DNA of 64,000 nucleotides from positions 1 through 64,000 of the forward strand of contig JAFSRW010000063.1 of NCBI GenBank assembly GCA_017445925.1, given 5' to 3'. A program made the position numbers and the translations under genes. Source of the DNA: Bacteroidaceae bacterium. GTDB taxonomy: Bacteria; Bacteroidota; Bacteroidia; Bacteroidales; Bacteroidaceae. Shown here piece after piece: positions 1 to 8,626 of the stretch. Within the stretch, counting starts at the first letter, position 1. Each line of letters begins with the position of its first letter. The notes beneath the pieces were generated by a model. The model saw only the letters and a program-made list of their open reading frames with translations, was not told the DNA's origin and did not search any database.

Positions 1-42
1 CGTCCAAAGGCACGTCGTCGTTTCCAGTTCAGCAAGCGTTAA
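1..42 (+). CDS. rpsI: 30S ribosomal protein S9, C-terminal end
   Basis: The window opens inside a gene whose last 13 residues read RPKARRRFQFSKR before TAA. This basic tail is typical of ribosomal protein S9 of Bacteroidota, which reaches into the ribosomal P site. The gene precedes rpsB and tsf, the usual order in this phylum (rplM-rpsI-rpsB-tsf). Only the 3' end is visible, so nothing can be said about the rest. Confidence 0.85.
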   Translation, partial: RPKARRRFQFSKR

Positions 43-84
43 TATTTGTTGGATGGTTAGAAACGCCGCTTAGTTTAGTATCTA

Positions 85-142
85 AATCTGCGTGACTCCT
101 ATATAATATATAAGGTATAATCGGGTGGACTACTCGCAGATT
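85..142 (+). promoter_or_regulatory. stem-loop in rpsB leader
   Basis: AATCTGCG (85-92) pairs perfectly with CGCAGATT (135-142), enclosing about 42 nt, in the 246-bp spacer between rpsI and rpsB. A long-range 8-bp stem ahead of a ribosomal protein gene suggests an autoregulatory leader, as known for several ribosomal protein operons. That function is inference; no match to a named leader family is claimed. Confidence 0.35.
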
Positions 143-191
143 GATTCTAACGAAAGAAAAGAATTAAAAAGAAGGTAAACAATAACAAAGA

Positions 192-270
192 GTAGACAAG
201 TAAACAAGTAGACAAGTAAACAAGTTAGTTGCATATACAAACAACTCGTCAACTCGTCAACTCGTCAACT
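192..270 (+). repeat. 8-bp period tandem words upstream of rpsB
   Basis: Two tracts with an 8-bp period: alternating GTAGACAA and GTAAACAA units (about 193-225) and three AACTCGTC units (about 244-270). They occupy the stretch just before the rpsB start codon and so lie in its 5' UTR. The word TCAACTCGTCAACT recurs inside the GH127 gene near 40060, which links this spacer to the dispersed word-repeat class in this window. Confidence 0.7.
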
Positions 271-288
271 CAAAAAAAACAAAAGACT

Positions 289-1161
289 ATGTCTAGAACA
301 AATTTTGATACACTGTTGGAGGCCGGTTGTCATTTCGGTCACCTGAAGAGAAAGTGGAATCCCGCTATGGCTCCTTACATTTTCATGGAGCGCAATGGTA
401 TTCATATCATCGACCTGCACAAGACTGTTGCTAAGATTGATGAGGCTGCTGATGCAATGAAGCAGATTGCCAAGAGCGGAAAGAAGATTCTTTTTGTAGC
501 TACTAAGAAGCAGGCAAAGCAGATTGTAGCAGACAAGGCTACATCTGTAAATATGCCCTACGTTATTGAGCGTTGGCCCGGTGGTATGCTGACCAACTTC
601 CCCACAATCCGTAAGGCAGTTAAGAAAATGGCCAACATCGACAAGTTGACAGCTGATGGTACATTCAGCAATTTGTCAAAGCGCGAAATTCTGCAGGTAC
701 AGCGTCAGCGTGCCAAGTTGGAGAAGAACCTGGGTTCTATTGCCGACCTGACCCGTCTGCCCGCAGCCCTGTTCGTAGTTGACGTGTTGAAGGAGCAGAT
801 TGCTGTTCGTGAGGCAAACCGTTTGGGTATTCCCGTATTCGGTATTGTTGATACGAACTCTAATCCTGACAACATCGACTTCCTGATTCCTGCTAACGAC
901 GATGCAAGCAAGAGTGTAGAGGTTATCCTGGACGCTTGCTGCGCTGCCATCAACGAAGGTCTGGAAGAGCGTAAGGCAGAGAAGGCTGATAGCGATGCTG
1001 CTGCTGAGCAGGACGACCAGCCCGTAGTAAAGCGTACTCGCAAGAAGGCTGCTGCTAAAGAGGCTGCTGCTGAGGAAGTTGCAGAGGCTCCCGTAGAGGA
1101 AGTTGCAGAGGCTCCCGCAGAGGAGGCTGCCGAGGCTCCCGCTGAAGAGACCGCTGAGTAA
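289..1161 (+). CDS. rpsB: 30S ribosomal protein S2
   Basis: Ribosomal protein S2, a structural protein of the small subunit. The ATG at 289 gives MSRTNFDTLLEAGCHFGH, the standard S2 start; an upstream in-frame ATG at 229 would translate the repeat tract and is rejected. Typical S2 motifs follow, such as the LKRKWNPAMAPYIF and ERWPGGMLTNFPTI segments. The protein is 290 aa, longer than most S2, because of a C-terminal tail from about residue 240 rich in Ala, Glu and Lys, with repeated EEVAEAP-like units. Such tails occur in Bacteroidota S2. tsf follows after 39 bp, the classic rpsB-tsf operon. Confidence 0.97.
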   Translation: MSRTNFDTLLEAGCHFGHLKRKWNPAMAPYIFMERNGIHIIDLHKTVAKIDEAADAMKQIAKSGKKILFVATKKQAKQIVADKATSVNMPYVIERWPGGMLTNFPTIRKAVKKMANIDKLTADGTFSNLSKREILQVQRQRAKLEKNLGSIADLTRLPAALFVVDVLKEQIAVREANRLGIPVFGIVDTNSNPDNIDFLIPANDDASKSVEVILDACCAAINEGLEERKAEKADSDAAAEQDDQPVVKRTRKKAAAKEAAAEEVAEAPVEEVAEAPAEEAAEAPAEETAE

Positions 1162-1200
1162 TTAATTCATTTACAAATCATTAAAAAAAGAAGACGTACT

Positions 1201-2193
1201 ATGGACGTTACAATGACTGATATTAAGAAGCTCCGTGAGATGACCGGTGCTGGCTTGGCTGACTGTAAGAAGGCTTTGGCTGAGTCTGACGATATGGACG
1301 GTGCCGTTGCATACCTCCGCAAGAAGGGTGCTGCCGTTGCTGCTAAGCGTAGCGATCGCGAGGCTTCAGAGGGTTGTGTTCTCGTAAAGGCTGAGAATGG
1401 TTTTGGTGCTATCATCGCTTTGAAGTGCGAGACCGACTTCGTTGCCAACAATGCTGATTTCGTTGCCCTTACTCAGAAGATTCTGGATGCTGCTGTTGCA
1501 GCTAAGGCTAAGTCTCTGGACGAGGTTAAGGCTCTTCCCCTGGGTGACGTAACTGTAGCAGATGCTGTTACAGAGCGCAGCGGTGTTACCGGTGAGAAGA
1601 TGGAGTTGGATGGCTACTGCTACATCGAGTCTGAGAACATTGCCACTTACAACCACATGAACCGCAATGGTCTTTGCACCATGCTGTCACTGAACAAGGC
1701 TGTAGAGGATCCCACCGTTGGTAAGAACATTGCTATGCAGATTGCCAGCGCAGCTCCCGTTGCTATCGACGAGTCAGGTGTACCTCAGTCAGTAAAGGAC
1801 AACGAGATTGCCGTTGCTGTTGAGAAGACTAAGGCAGAGCAGATTCAGAAGGCTGTAGAGGCTGCTATCAAGAAGGCTGGCTTCAACCCTGCTCACTTCG
1901 ATTCAGAAGATCACATGGAGAGCAACCAGACCAAGGGCTGGATTACAGCTGAGGACGTAGTTGCTGTTAAGAAGATTATTGCTGACGTAACCGCAGAGAA
2001 GTCTGCCAACATGAACGAGGCAATGATTCAGAATATTGCTAAGGGTCGTCTGAACAAGTTCCTCAAGGAGAGCTGTCTGATGAGCCAGGAGTATATCTGG
2101 GACAAGAACTTCACCGTTGCTTCTTATCTGCAGTCAGTAGATAAGGAACTGACAGTTACTGATTTCAAGCGTTTCACACTTCGTGCTGAATAA
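1201..2193 (+). CDS. tsf: translation elongation factor Ts
   Basis: EF-Ts, the nucleotide exchange factor that recycles EF-Tu from GDP to GTP. The N-terminal UBA-like segment (MTDIKKLREMTGAGLADCKKAL, first part visible as LREMTGAGLADCKKAL) is diagnostic, followed by the core motif LKCETDFVANN. At 330 aa it has the long form usual in Bacteroidota. The start at 1201 is preferred; an ATG at 1213 is also possible. It is co-transcribed with rpsB and followed by a hairpin terminator. Confidence 0.97.
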   Translation: MDVTMTDIKKLREMTGAGLADCKKALAESDDMDGAVAYLRKKGAAVAAKRSDREASEGCVLVKAENGFGAIIALKCETDFVANNADFVALTQKILDAAVAAKAKSLDEVKALPLGDVTVADAVTERSGVTGEKMELDGYCYIESENIATYNHMNRNGLCTMLSLNKAVEDPTVGKNIAMQIASAAPVAIDESGVPQSVKDNEIAVAVEKTKAEQIQKAVEAAIKKAGFNPAHFDSEDHMESNQTKGWITAEDVVAVKKIIADVTAEKSANMNEAMIQNIAKGRLNKFLKESCLMSQEYIWDKNFTVASYLQSVDKELTVTDFKRFTLRAE

Positions 2194-2221
2194 TTTCTGT
2201 CGCGAACTGAAATTATTTCAT

Positions 2222-2262
2222 AAAAAGAGTGAGCCTTTCGTATGATAGGTTCACTTTTTTTT
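2222..2262 (+). terminator. rho-independent terminator after tsf
   Basis: AGTGAGCCT (2228-2236) pairs with AGGTTCACT (2247-2255) with one G-T wobble, followed by a run of eight T. It lies 35 bp after the tsf stop and closes the rpsB-tsf transcript. Confidence 0.85.
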
Positions 2263-2300
2263 ATACCTTTGCCAAGAAAATAGGGTACTTTAGCTGCTAA

Positions 2301-2918
2301 ATGAAGATATTTGGAATAGGAATGAATTACATGGAGCACAATAAAGAGCTTCATGAAACGTTATTATATATAGAGGAGCCTGTTGTTTTCACAAAGGCCG
2401 ACTCCTCTTTGCTTACGGGCGGCAAGCCGTTCTTTATCCCTGCCTATACGCGGCAGTGCGATTATGAGACGGAACTGGTGGTGCGCATCAATCATTTGGG
2501 ACGCAGTATTCCTGAGCGATTTGCCCATCGGTATTATGATGAGGTATCCGTGGGGATAGATTTTACCGCTCGTGACATGCAGAAGTCCCTTCGTGAGAAA
2601 GGTTTACCTTGGGACTTGTGCAAAGGTTTTGATGGAAGTGCCGTAGTAGGTGAATGGTTACCGCTAAAGACGATGGGTGATGTGCAGAACCTGCATTTTC
2701 ATCTGGACATAAACGGCAAGACCGTACAAAGCGGGTTTACTGGCGATATGATTCACCATGTGGACAAACTGGTTAGCTTCATCAGTCAGTTCTTCACGCT
2801 AAAGACGGGTGACATCATCTTTACCGGCACCCCAGTAGGCGTAGGACCGGTTCACATAGATGATCACCTTGAAGGATACCTTGAGGGAAAGAAGGTTTTG
2901 GAATTCAATGTTAAGTGA
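2301..2918 (+). CDS. fumarylacetoacetate hydrolase family protein
   Basis: A single-domain FAH-fold enzyme of 205 aa, a size and form typical of the acylpyruvase/2-keto-4-pentenoate hydratase-like branch rather than true fumarylacetoacetase. Visible marks are the metal-ligand segment CDYETELVV and the VGIDFTARDMQ stretch, with the closing GDIIFTGTPVGVGPV loop. The family cleaves or decarboxylates beta-diketo or oxaloacetate-type acids in the cytoplasm with Mg or Mn; the exact substrate cannot be read. A TACCTTTG box (2264-2271) upstream resembles a -7 element. porU starts 13 bp downstream. Confidence 0.88.
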   Translation: MKIFGIGMNYMEHNKELHETLLYIEEPVVFTKADSSLLTGGKPFFIPAYTRQCDYETELVVRINHLGRSIPERFAHRYYDEVSVGIDFTARDMQKSLREKGLPWDLCKGFDGSAVVGEWLPLKTMGDVQNLHFHLDINGKTVQSGFTGDMIHHVDKLVSFISQFFTLKTGDIIFTGTPVGVGPVHIDDHLEGYLEGKKVLEFNVK

Positions 2919-2931
2919 TATATAGTTTGCA

Positions 2932-5900
2932 ATGAGACGCATCTTACAATACATACTATCCATTTTTATCGTTTTACCTCTGATGGCAGAGGAAAACGGT
3001 AGATTAGAAATTACCAATCTTAATTGGGATGAGCTAAAGATAGACTCTGTACTGCCAGTTTATACCGAGGTGGTTCCGCTTCAGACGGATTTCTCCCTGT
3101 ATAATTACAGCGTGACCATTGAGTACCCTGAGTATGCCCCTCTAACCCAGAAGGAGACAGAGGAGGCGCTTAAGTTCGACAGCCTGATTACGGAGAGGTT
3201 AAATGTGGAGAGCCATGTGGGTGTGTCTCGTGGAGAGGGTATGCTGGATATAGCCTTTGTGCCCATCATTCGTCGGGGTAACTCGTACCTCAAACTTGTG
3301 AGTGCACAGATTGTGATAAACTCTACTCCCAAGCGTCAGCTTCGTAGAGCTCCAGTAGACAAGCAGAAGCGTTATGCAGACCATTCCAAGTTGCAGCAGG
3401 GTAGATGGGTGAAGATTTCGATTACTACTGACGGTATGTACCGCCTTACCCGTTCGGCTCTTAAGAATATGGGATTCTCTAATCCTTCCAAGGTTCATCT
3501 GTATGGCTATGGTGGTCATTTGCAGAATGAAGTCCTGTTTGCAGGAGAGGAGTATGACGATATGGTGGAGGTGCCCCTCTATTACAGTTCCAAGCAGGAT
3601 GCCTGGCTGTTCTGGGGAAATGGTCTGATATCATGGAATGGAGACGAGAGGGTAACCAACTTCTATGCCAATGCTGCTTATTATTTCCTGACGGAAGAAG
3701 ATGGTGATGCTACTTCCATAGGAACAGAACCTTCCTTTACGGGAAGACAAGATACCATTTACACCAACTTTACTGATCATGTTCTGTATGAGAAGGATGA
3801 GTATGCCTGGTATCACGGCGGTCGTAGCCTGTTTGAGAACACTAATTATGCCAACATTAATTCTCATACCTATAGCCTTCAGACCATAGATCCTGAATAC
3901 GAAGACAGTTTAACAACGCTGAAGGTTGTTTTCTCAGCTTCCAATAAGACTCCCACCAAAATGACAACGTCTGTAAACGGAACACAGATGGGAACTATGT
4001 CGTTGGCGGCTACAGAAATATATATTTATGGTACTGCATCAACGGCTGTTTATGATTTGAGCAAGTTGGAGCGTACCAATAACTGGACTGTGCGTCTGAC
4101 CTCAACAGCAGGGCAGAATGCCCGCCTTGACTATCTGTCTCTCACCTATAAGAGAAAGCTAAAACCGAATTCTGGTTATGTTGCCTTTAGCCAGATTCAA
4201 CCAGTGGTGGCAGACAGCATTCTTAAAAAAGAAGGTCCTGGAGGCAGTAGGTTTGATATAGAAGGAAGCGGCCTAAAGGTAATGCGTATAGGTTGTCCTG
4301 GTGACCCTGCTACACTTATCGAGGGAACACAAAACGGCTCGGTTTATTCTGTCGTAGTGGAAGATCCCACACGTCAGTATGTAGCCTTCGATGAGAGTTA
4401 TGAATTCCCGGAACCGTCAAATGCTGGAGTTATTGACAATCAGGACTTGCATGCCCTTGACAGCTTAGATATGGTCATTATCATTCCCAACAGCGGGAAA
4501 TTGTTAGACCAGGCAACCCGCTTGGTGGAGGCCCATGAGAAATATGACGGACTGAGATGTACCATCGTTTATGCCAATCAGGTTTATAACGAGTTCTCCA
4601 GCGGAACACCTGACGCAACAGCCTATCGTCGTCTCATGAAGATGCTGTACGACAAGGCAGAGACCATGGATGATGCACCCAAATACCTGCTTCTCTTTGG
4701 CGATGCTGCTTGGGATAACCGAATGGTAAGTACTCAGTGGAGGAAATATTCGCCTGATGATTATCTGCTTTGCTATCCCAGCGAAAACAGTTTCAGCGAC
4801 ACCAGAAGCTTTGTGATGGAAGATTACTTCGGATTGCTGGACGATGGCGAAGGAACGAATGTACTTAAGGACAAGCCCGACCTGGGAGTAGGTAGGTTCC
4901 CTGTAACTTCGAGTGCTGATGCCAAGGTTATGGTGGACAAGACCATCACTTATCTGAGCAGAGAGAATGCTGGCGAATGGAAGAATCTGGTTTATCTGCT
5001 GGGTGATGACGGCGATGAGAATCAGCACATGAGATATGCCGACGATGTAGCAGAACAGGTTAAGGCTACCTATCCCGAAATGGAAGTCCGCAAGATTATG
5101 TGGGATGCCTATAAGATAGAGAGTACCGGCAGCAATCTTTCTTATCCCACCTGTACAAGGGATATCAAACAGGCCATGAAGGATGGTGCCTTGATAATCA
5201 ATTACGTAGGTCATGCTGCTACATACGGTATGAGTCATGAATTTGTGCTCCGTGTAAGTGACTTTGCAGAGCCTTGCGGTGACAAACTGGCCTTATGGGT
5301 AACTGCTGCCTGCGATGTAATGCCTTTCGACGGTCAGGTAGAGAACATTGGTGAGACGGCTGTCCTGAATCCTAAAGGCGGTGCTCTGGCATTCTACGGA
5401 ACAGCCCGTACCGTATATGCTACACAGAACTTGTATATGAACCGCTACTTCATGAGGTATCTGTTTGGTACAGATGCTAAGGGAAGAAGATATAAGGTAG
5501 GCGATGCTATCCGTTTGGCTAAGAACGCGCTAATAACGGGTAATATGGAGTCGTCTTACCGTGAGAATAAATTACAGTATGCTTTGCTTGGCGACCCGTC
5601 GCTGGAGTTTGGTGAACCTACACAGAAGGTAATCCTTGACAGCATCAACGGTTCAAGTCTCAAGTCCTCGTCCAGCATTCCCCTTAAGGCAGGTCAGCGT
5701 GTTCGTCTGACTGGTCACCTTGCTGATGCCAAAGGGGATTTGAAGACAGATTTTACTGGAACCATGGCAGCCCGCATGTATGACAACGAAGAAACCATTA
5801 CCTGCCATAACAATCAGGGGGCAAGGGTTGTCTTTACTTATGAAGACCGTACCAATATCTATACCTGTCAGGATAGTGTTGTGAATGGGAAATTTGACCT

Positions 5901-6708
5901 TGAGTTCGTCATCCCCGTTGATATCAATAACAGTAACGAAGCAGGTAGGTTTGCTTTCTATGCCCTGAATAATGAACGTAACATGGAGGCTAACGGCTAC
6001 AACGAGAAATTCCTTTTAGGAGGAATGGGCGAAGTGGCAACGGATACCATAGGGCCTCGGATTCAGGCAGGCTTGAATGGAGTGGACTTCGAAAATGGAG
6101 GTGTTGTGAACAAGACACCGTACTTTGTAGCTAAGCTAGAGGATGAAAGCGGTATCAATTATAGCGGAAACGGAATCGGGCACGATTTGGTTCTCTGTGT
6201 GGACAATGATGTGAATCTGACCTATACCCTGAACAATTACTTTGTACAGGAGTTTGGCGACTTTACCCGTGGAACCGTTTCTTATGTACTGCCAGAGTTA
6301 GAGTCGGGTTCACACACACTTACTTTCCGTGCTTGGGACGTTCTTAACAATACAAATGCCGTAAGTTTGAACTTCGTGGTAGATCCTACTGTTGCCCCCA
6401 ACATGTTTAACCTTACGGCCAGTCAGAATCCTGCTCGCACCAGTACCAATTTCCTTATTTCCTATGACCTGGTTGGTACCGAATGTGACTTTACGCTTGA
6501 GGTCTTTGACTTCTCAGGTAGAAGGGTCTGGTATCACCAAGAACAGGGCAGTTCTCCCAGCGGGCTGTACACTATTCCATGGAATCTGTGTACCAATGCC
6601 GGAGCTAAATTATTTACAGGCATTTACTTCTATCGCTGTCAAATGACGTGCGGCAATAGCAAGAAAGTGTCAAAAACGCAAAAAATTGTTATTTTGAACA
6701 ATAAATAA
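2932..6708 (+). CDS. porU: type IX secretion system sortase PorU
   Basis: PorU is the gingipain-like (C25) outer-surface peptidase that removes the C-terminal signal of type IX cargo and attaches it to lipopolysaccharide. The 1258-aa protein starts with a signal peptide (IFIVLPLMA), has a long N-terminal beta region, and a C25-like core with a His in YVGHAA (about residue 760) and a Cys in TAACDVMPFD (about 794) as the likely catalytic pair. The end is a type-A sorting-like domain (VFDFSGRRVW, TGIYFYR). It sits directly upstream of porV, as in Porphyromonas. The length fits the family. Confidence 0.93.
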   Translation: MRRILQYILSIFIVLPLMAEENGRLEITNLNWDELKIDSVLPVYTEVVPLQTDFSLYNYSVTIEYPEYAPLTQKETEEALKFDSLITERLNVESHVGVSRGEGMLDIAFVPIIRRGNSYLKLVSAQIVINSTPKRQLRRAPVDKQKRYADHSKLQQGRWVKISITTDGMYRLTRSALKNMGFSNPSKVHLYGYGGHLQNEVLFAGEEYDDMVEVPLYYSSKQDAWLFWGNGLISWNGDERVTNFYANAAYYFLTEEDGDATSIGTEPSFTGRQDTIYTNFTDHVLYEKDEYAWYHGGRSLFENTNYANINSHTYSLQTIDPEYEDSLTTLKVVFSASNKTPTKMTTSVNGTQMGTMSLAATEIYIYGTASTAVYDLSKLERTNNWTVRLTSTAGQNARLDYLSLTYKRKLKPNSGYVAFSQIQPVVADSILKKEGPGGSRFDIEGSGLKVMRIGCPGDPATLIEGTQNGSVYSVVVEDPTRQYVAFDESYEFPEPSNAGVIDNQDLHALDSLDMVIIIPNSGKLLDQATRLVEAHEKYDGLRCTIVYANQVYNEFSSGTPDATAYRRLMKMLYDKAETMDDAPKYLLLFGDAAWDNRMVSTQWRKYSPDDYLLCYPSENSFSDTRSFVMEDYFGLLDDGEGTNVLKDKPDLGVGRFPVTSSADAKVMVDKTITYLSRENAGEWKNLVYLLGDDGDENQHMRYADDVAEQVKATYPEMEVRKIMWDAYKIESTGSNLSYPTCTRDIKQAMKDGALIINYVGHAATYGMSHEFVLRVSDFAEPCGDKLALWVTAACDVMPFDGQVENIGETAVLNPKGGALAFYGTARTVYATQNLYMNRYFMRYLFGTDAKGRRYKVGDAIRLAKNALITGNMESSYRENKLQYALLGDPSLEFGEPTQKVILDSINGSSLKSSSSIPLKAGQRVRLTGHLADAKGDLKTDFTGTMAARMYDNEETITCHNNQGARVVFTYEDRTNIYTCQDSVVNGKFDLEFVIPVDINNSNEAGRFAFYALNNERNMEANGYNEKFLLGGMGEVATDTIGPRIQAGLNGVDFENGGVVNKTPYFVAKLEDESGINYSGNGIGHDLVLCVDNDVNLTYTLNNYFVQEFGDFTRGTVSYVLPELESGSHTLTFRAWDVLNNTNAVSLNFVVDPTVAPNMFNLTASQNPARTSTNFLISYDLVGTECDFTLEVFDFSGRRVWYHQEQGSSPSGLYTIPWNLCTNAGAKLFTGIYFYRCQMTCGNSKKVSKTQKIVILNNK

Positions 6709-6732
6709 GGAAAAACAGAGTTTTTATATTGT

Positions 6733-7914
6733 ATGCAAACGACAAATTATAAAAAAATAGCTCTGCTTTTGGCTGTGCTGCTCAGTTTCACAGCCTCTAA
6801 AGCCCAGGATGTGAAGAATGTCTTCAATCCTGAACAGTATGGTGTTACATCATTAGCTATTGCTCCTGATGCCCGTGGCGGTTCTATGGGTGATATTGGT
6901 GCTGCTACAGAAGCCGATATATATGCTCAGTATTGGAACCCTGCCAAGTATCCCTTCAATGTGGCTCGTGCAGGAGTAGGTATCAGCTACACACCTTGGT
7001 TGCGCAAAATCGTTAATGACATCAATCTGGCTAATATAACGGGTTTTTATCGTATCGGTGACTATTCAGCCTTATCAGCTTCATTGAGATACTTCAGTTT
7101 GGGTGAGGTTTATCTTAGCGATATGGAAGATATGACCATCAAACCCTATGAGTTGGCTGTTGATGTAGGTTATAGCCGTATGCTCAGCCAGTGTTTCTCA
7201 ATGGGTGTAAACTTGCGTTTTATCTTTTCTGATATCAAGTACGATTATACTGCGGAGAGTAGTGCAGGTAAGGCGTTTGCTGCCGATATTGCCATGTATC
7301 GTTTAGGATACCTTATGCTGGGTAATCGTGAATGCAGCTTGGGCTGGGGTATTAATATCAGCAATATTGGTACCAAGATATCATTTGGTGGCTCTGACGA
7401 TGCAGAGTTTATTCCCACGAACTTACGTTTAGGTTTGAACTTTACGGTTCCCTTTAATGAGTACAATAAGTTCAGTATTGCTGTTGATGCCAATAAACTG
7501 TTGATTCCTACTTATCCTAAGCAGGAGGAAGGTGAAGCCGAGAATGATTATCTGGATCGTGTACAGCGTGATTACTACGATATTTCACCCATTGCTGGTA
7601 TCTTCAAGAGTTTTGGTGATGCTCCTGGTGGATTCAAGGAGGAGATGCAGGAGATACGTTGGAGTGTAGGTTGTGAGTACACATATAATGACCGCTTCAT
7701 GCTTCGTGCCGGATATCATCACGAGGCAGAAAACAAGGGTAACCGTAAGTATTTCACCGTTGGTGCCGGTTTCCACATGAGTGTATTCACCATTGATGCA
7801 GCTTACTGCTTCAGTACAGCACAGACCAATCCTCTGGACCAGACCATGCGTTTCTCTCTTGGCTTCGACCTGGACGGAATGCGTGACCTATTCGGTAAAA
7901 TGAGAAGGAGATAA
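6733..7914 (+). CDS. porV: type IX secretion outer membrane protein PorV
   Basis: PorV (LptO) is the outer-membrane beta-barrel shuttle that takes cargo from the SprA translocon to PorU. The 393-aa protein has a signal peptide ending near SFTASKAQ, then the family opening with SLAIAPDARGGSMGDIGAA and YWNPAK, and alternating amphipathic strands of a FadL-type barrel to the end. It lies 24 bp after porU, consistent with one transcript. Its presence means that proteins here with sorting tails could be type IX cargo. Confidence 0.93.
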   Translation: MQTTNYKKIALLLAVLLSFTASKAQDVKNVFNPEQYGVTSLAIAPDARGGSMGDIGAATEADIYAQYWNPAKYPFNVARAGVGISYTPWLRKIVNDINLANITGFYRIGDYSALSASLRYFSLGEVYLSDMEDMTIKPYELAVDVGYSRMLSQCFSMGVNLRFIFSDIKYDYTAESSAGKAFAADIAMYRLGYLMLGNRECSLGWGINISNIGTKISFGGSDDAEFIPTNLRLGLNFTVPFNEYNKFSIAVDANKLLIPTYPKQEEGEAENDYLDRVQRDYYDISPIAGIFKSFGDAPGGFKEEMQEIRWSVGCEYTYNDRFMLRAGYHHEAENKGNRKYFTVGAGFHMSVFTIDAAYCFSTAQTNPLDQTMRFSLGFDLDGMRDLFGKMRRR

Positions 7915-7940
7915 AATGTCCTTTCTTACATACAAAAAAA

Positions 7941-7982
7941 TACGGGTACGTGTAGAAATTTTTATTCCTACGTGTACCCGTA
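7941..7982. terminator. bidirectional terminator between porV and ispF
   Basis: A perfect 15-bp inverted repeat, TACGGGTACGTGTAG (7941-7955) and its complement (7968-7982), has a 12-nt loop. It is preceded by A7 and followed by T7, so it can end transcripts from both converging genes. The inner CCTACGTGTA word recurs in the repeats near 51805. Confidence 0.9.
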
Positions 7983-8004
7983 ATTTTTTTACGTGTGGCA
8001 GTAA

Positions 8005-8484
8005 TTATTGCTTTTCTATCAGCACGGTAGCATAGGCAGAAATCCCTTCTTCACGACCAGTAAAGCCAAGTTTCTCTGTTGTGGTAGCCTTGATGCTGAC
8101 ATCATCAACGTCTATGCCCATCACCTTAGCCAGACATTCCTGCATGGCGGGTATATGGGCTTTCAGTTTGGGACGTTCAGCACAGACAGTAGCATCTATA
8201 TTTCCTACCTGATAACCCTTGGTGGCTATCAGGTCGATGGTTTTCTTCAGCAGAATCTTACTGTCTATGTTGTGGAATTCGTTGCTGTTGTCAGGGAAGT
8301 GGTAACCTATGTCACGCATATTAGCGGCTCCCAGGAGAGCATCGCAGATGGCGTGAATAAGTACATCGGCATCGCTGTGTCCCAACAGGCCGTGGGTGTG
8401 TTCCAGACGTATTCCGCCTAACCAAAGTTCACGGCCTTCCACCAACTGGTGAACGTCGAATCCAAAACCAACTCTGATTTTCAT
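8005..8484 (-). CDS. ispF: 2-C-methyl-D-erythritol 2,4-cyclodiphosphate synthase
   Basis: IspF converts 4-diphosphocytidyl-methylerythritol 2-phosphate to the cyclic diphosphate in the MEP isoprenoid pathway. The 159-aa protein has the normal length. Metal-binding residues sit in GFGFDVHQL near the start, followed by GLLGHSDADVL, FPDNSNEF and the C-terminal TTTEKLGFTGREEGI motif. dxr of the same pathway lies on the opposite strand at 13920. It is the last gene of the minus-strand yicC-gmk-nadD-ispF cluster, separated from nadD by an inverted-repeat element. Confidence 0.97.
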   Translation of the reverse strand: MKIRVGFGFDVHQLVEGRELWLGGIRLEHTHGLLGHSDADVLIHAICDALLGAANMRDIGYHFPDNSNEFHNIDSKILLKKTIDLIATKGYQVGNIDATVCAERPKLKAHIPAMQECLAKVMGIDVDDVSIKATTTEKLGFTGREEGISAYATVLIEKQ

Positions 8485-8502
8485 ACTTTATATAAACTTT
8501 CA

Positions 8503-8626
8503 AGCCTCCCCCTTCCCCTCCCAAGGAGGGGTGGATTGTTTTTTGTTAATTATATGTTTGTTTATCTCTCATTATTTATTTCTCCCCTCTTTATTCTCCC
8601 CTCCTTGGGAGGGGTTGGGGGAGGCT
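8503..8626. repeat. G/C-rich inverted-repeat element at the nadD 3' end
   Basis: A 124-bp element has terminal inverted repeats AGCCTCCCCC (8503-8512) and GGGGGAGGCT (8617-8626). Just inside are mirrored palindromes CCCCTCCCAAGGAGGGG (8515-8531) and CCCCTCCTTGGGAGGGG (8598-8614), with an A/T-rich middle. It covers the nadD stop codon, so the last residues of NadD (ASPNPSQGG and beyond) come from the element. No transposase is encoded; it resembles a small non-autonomous element. Confidence 0.8.

Noticed and set aside
229..288. Upstream ATG that would extend S2 by 20 residues.
   Set aside because: The extension is the translation of word repeats; the S2 family starts at MSRTNFDTLLEAG.
4504..5238. 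Antisense open frame of 244 codons in porU.
   Set aside because: No start context or motifs; it is a shadow of the porU coding frame.
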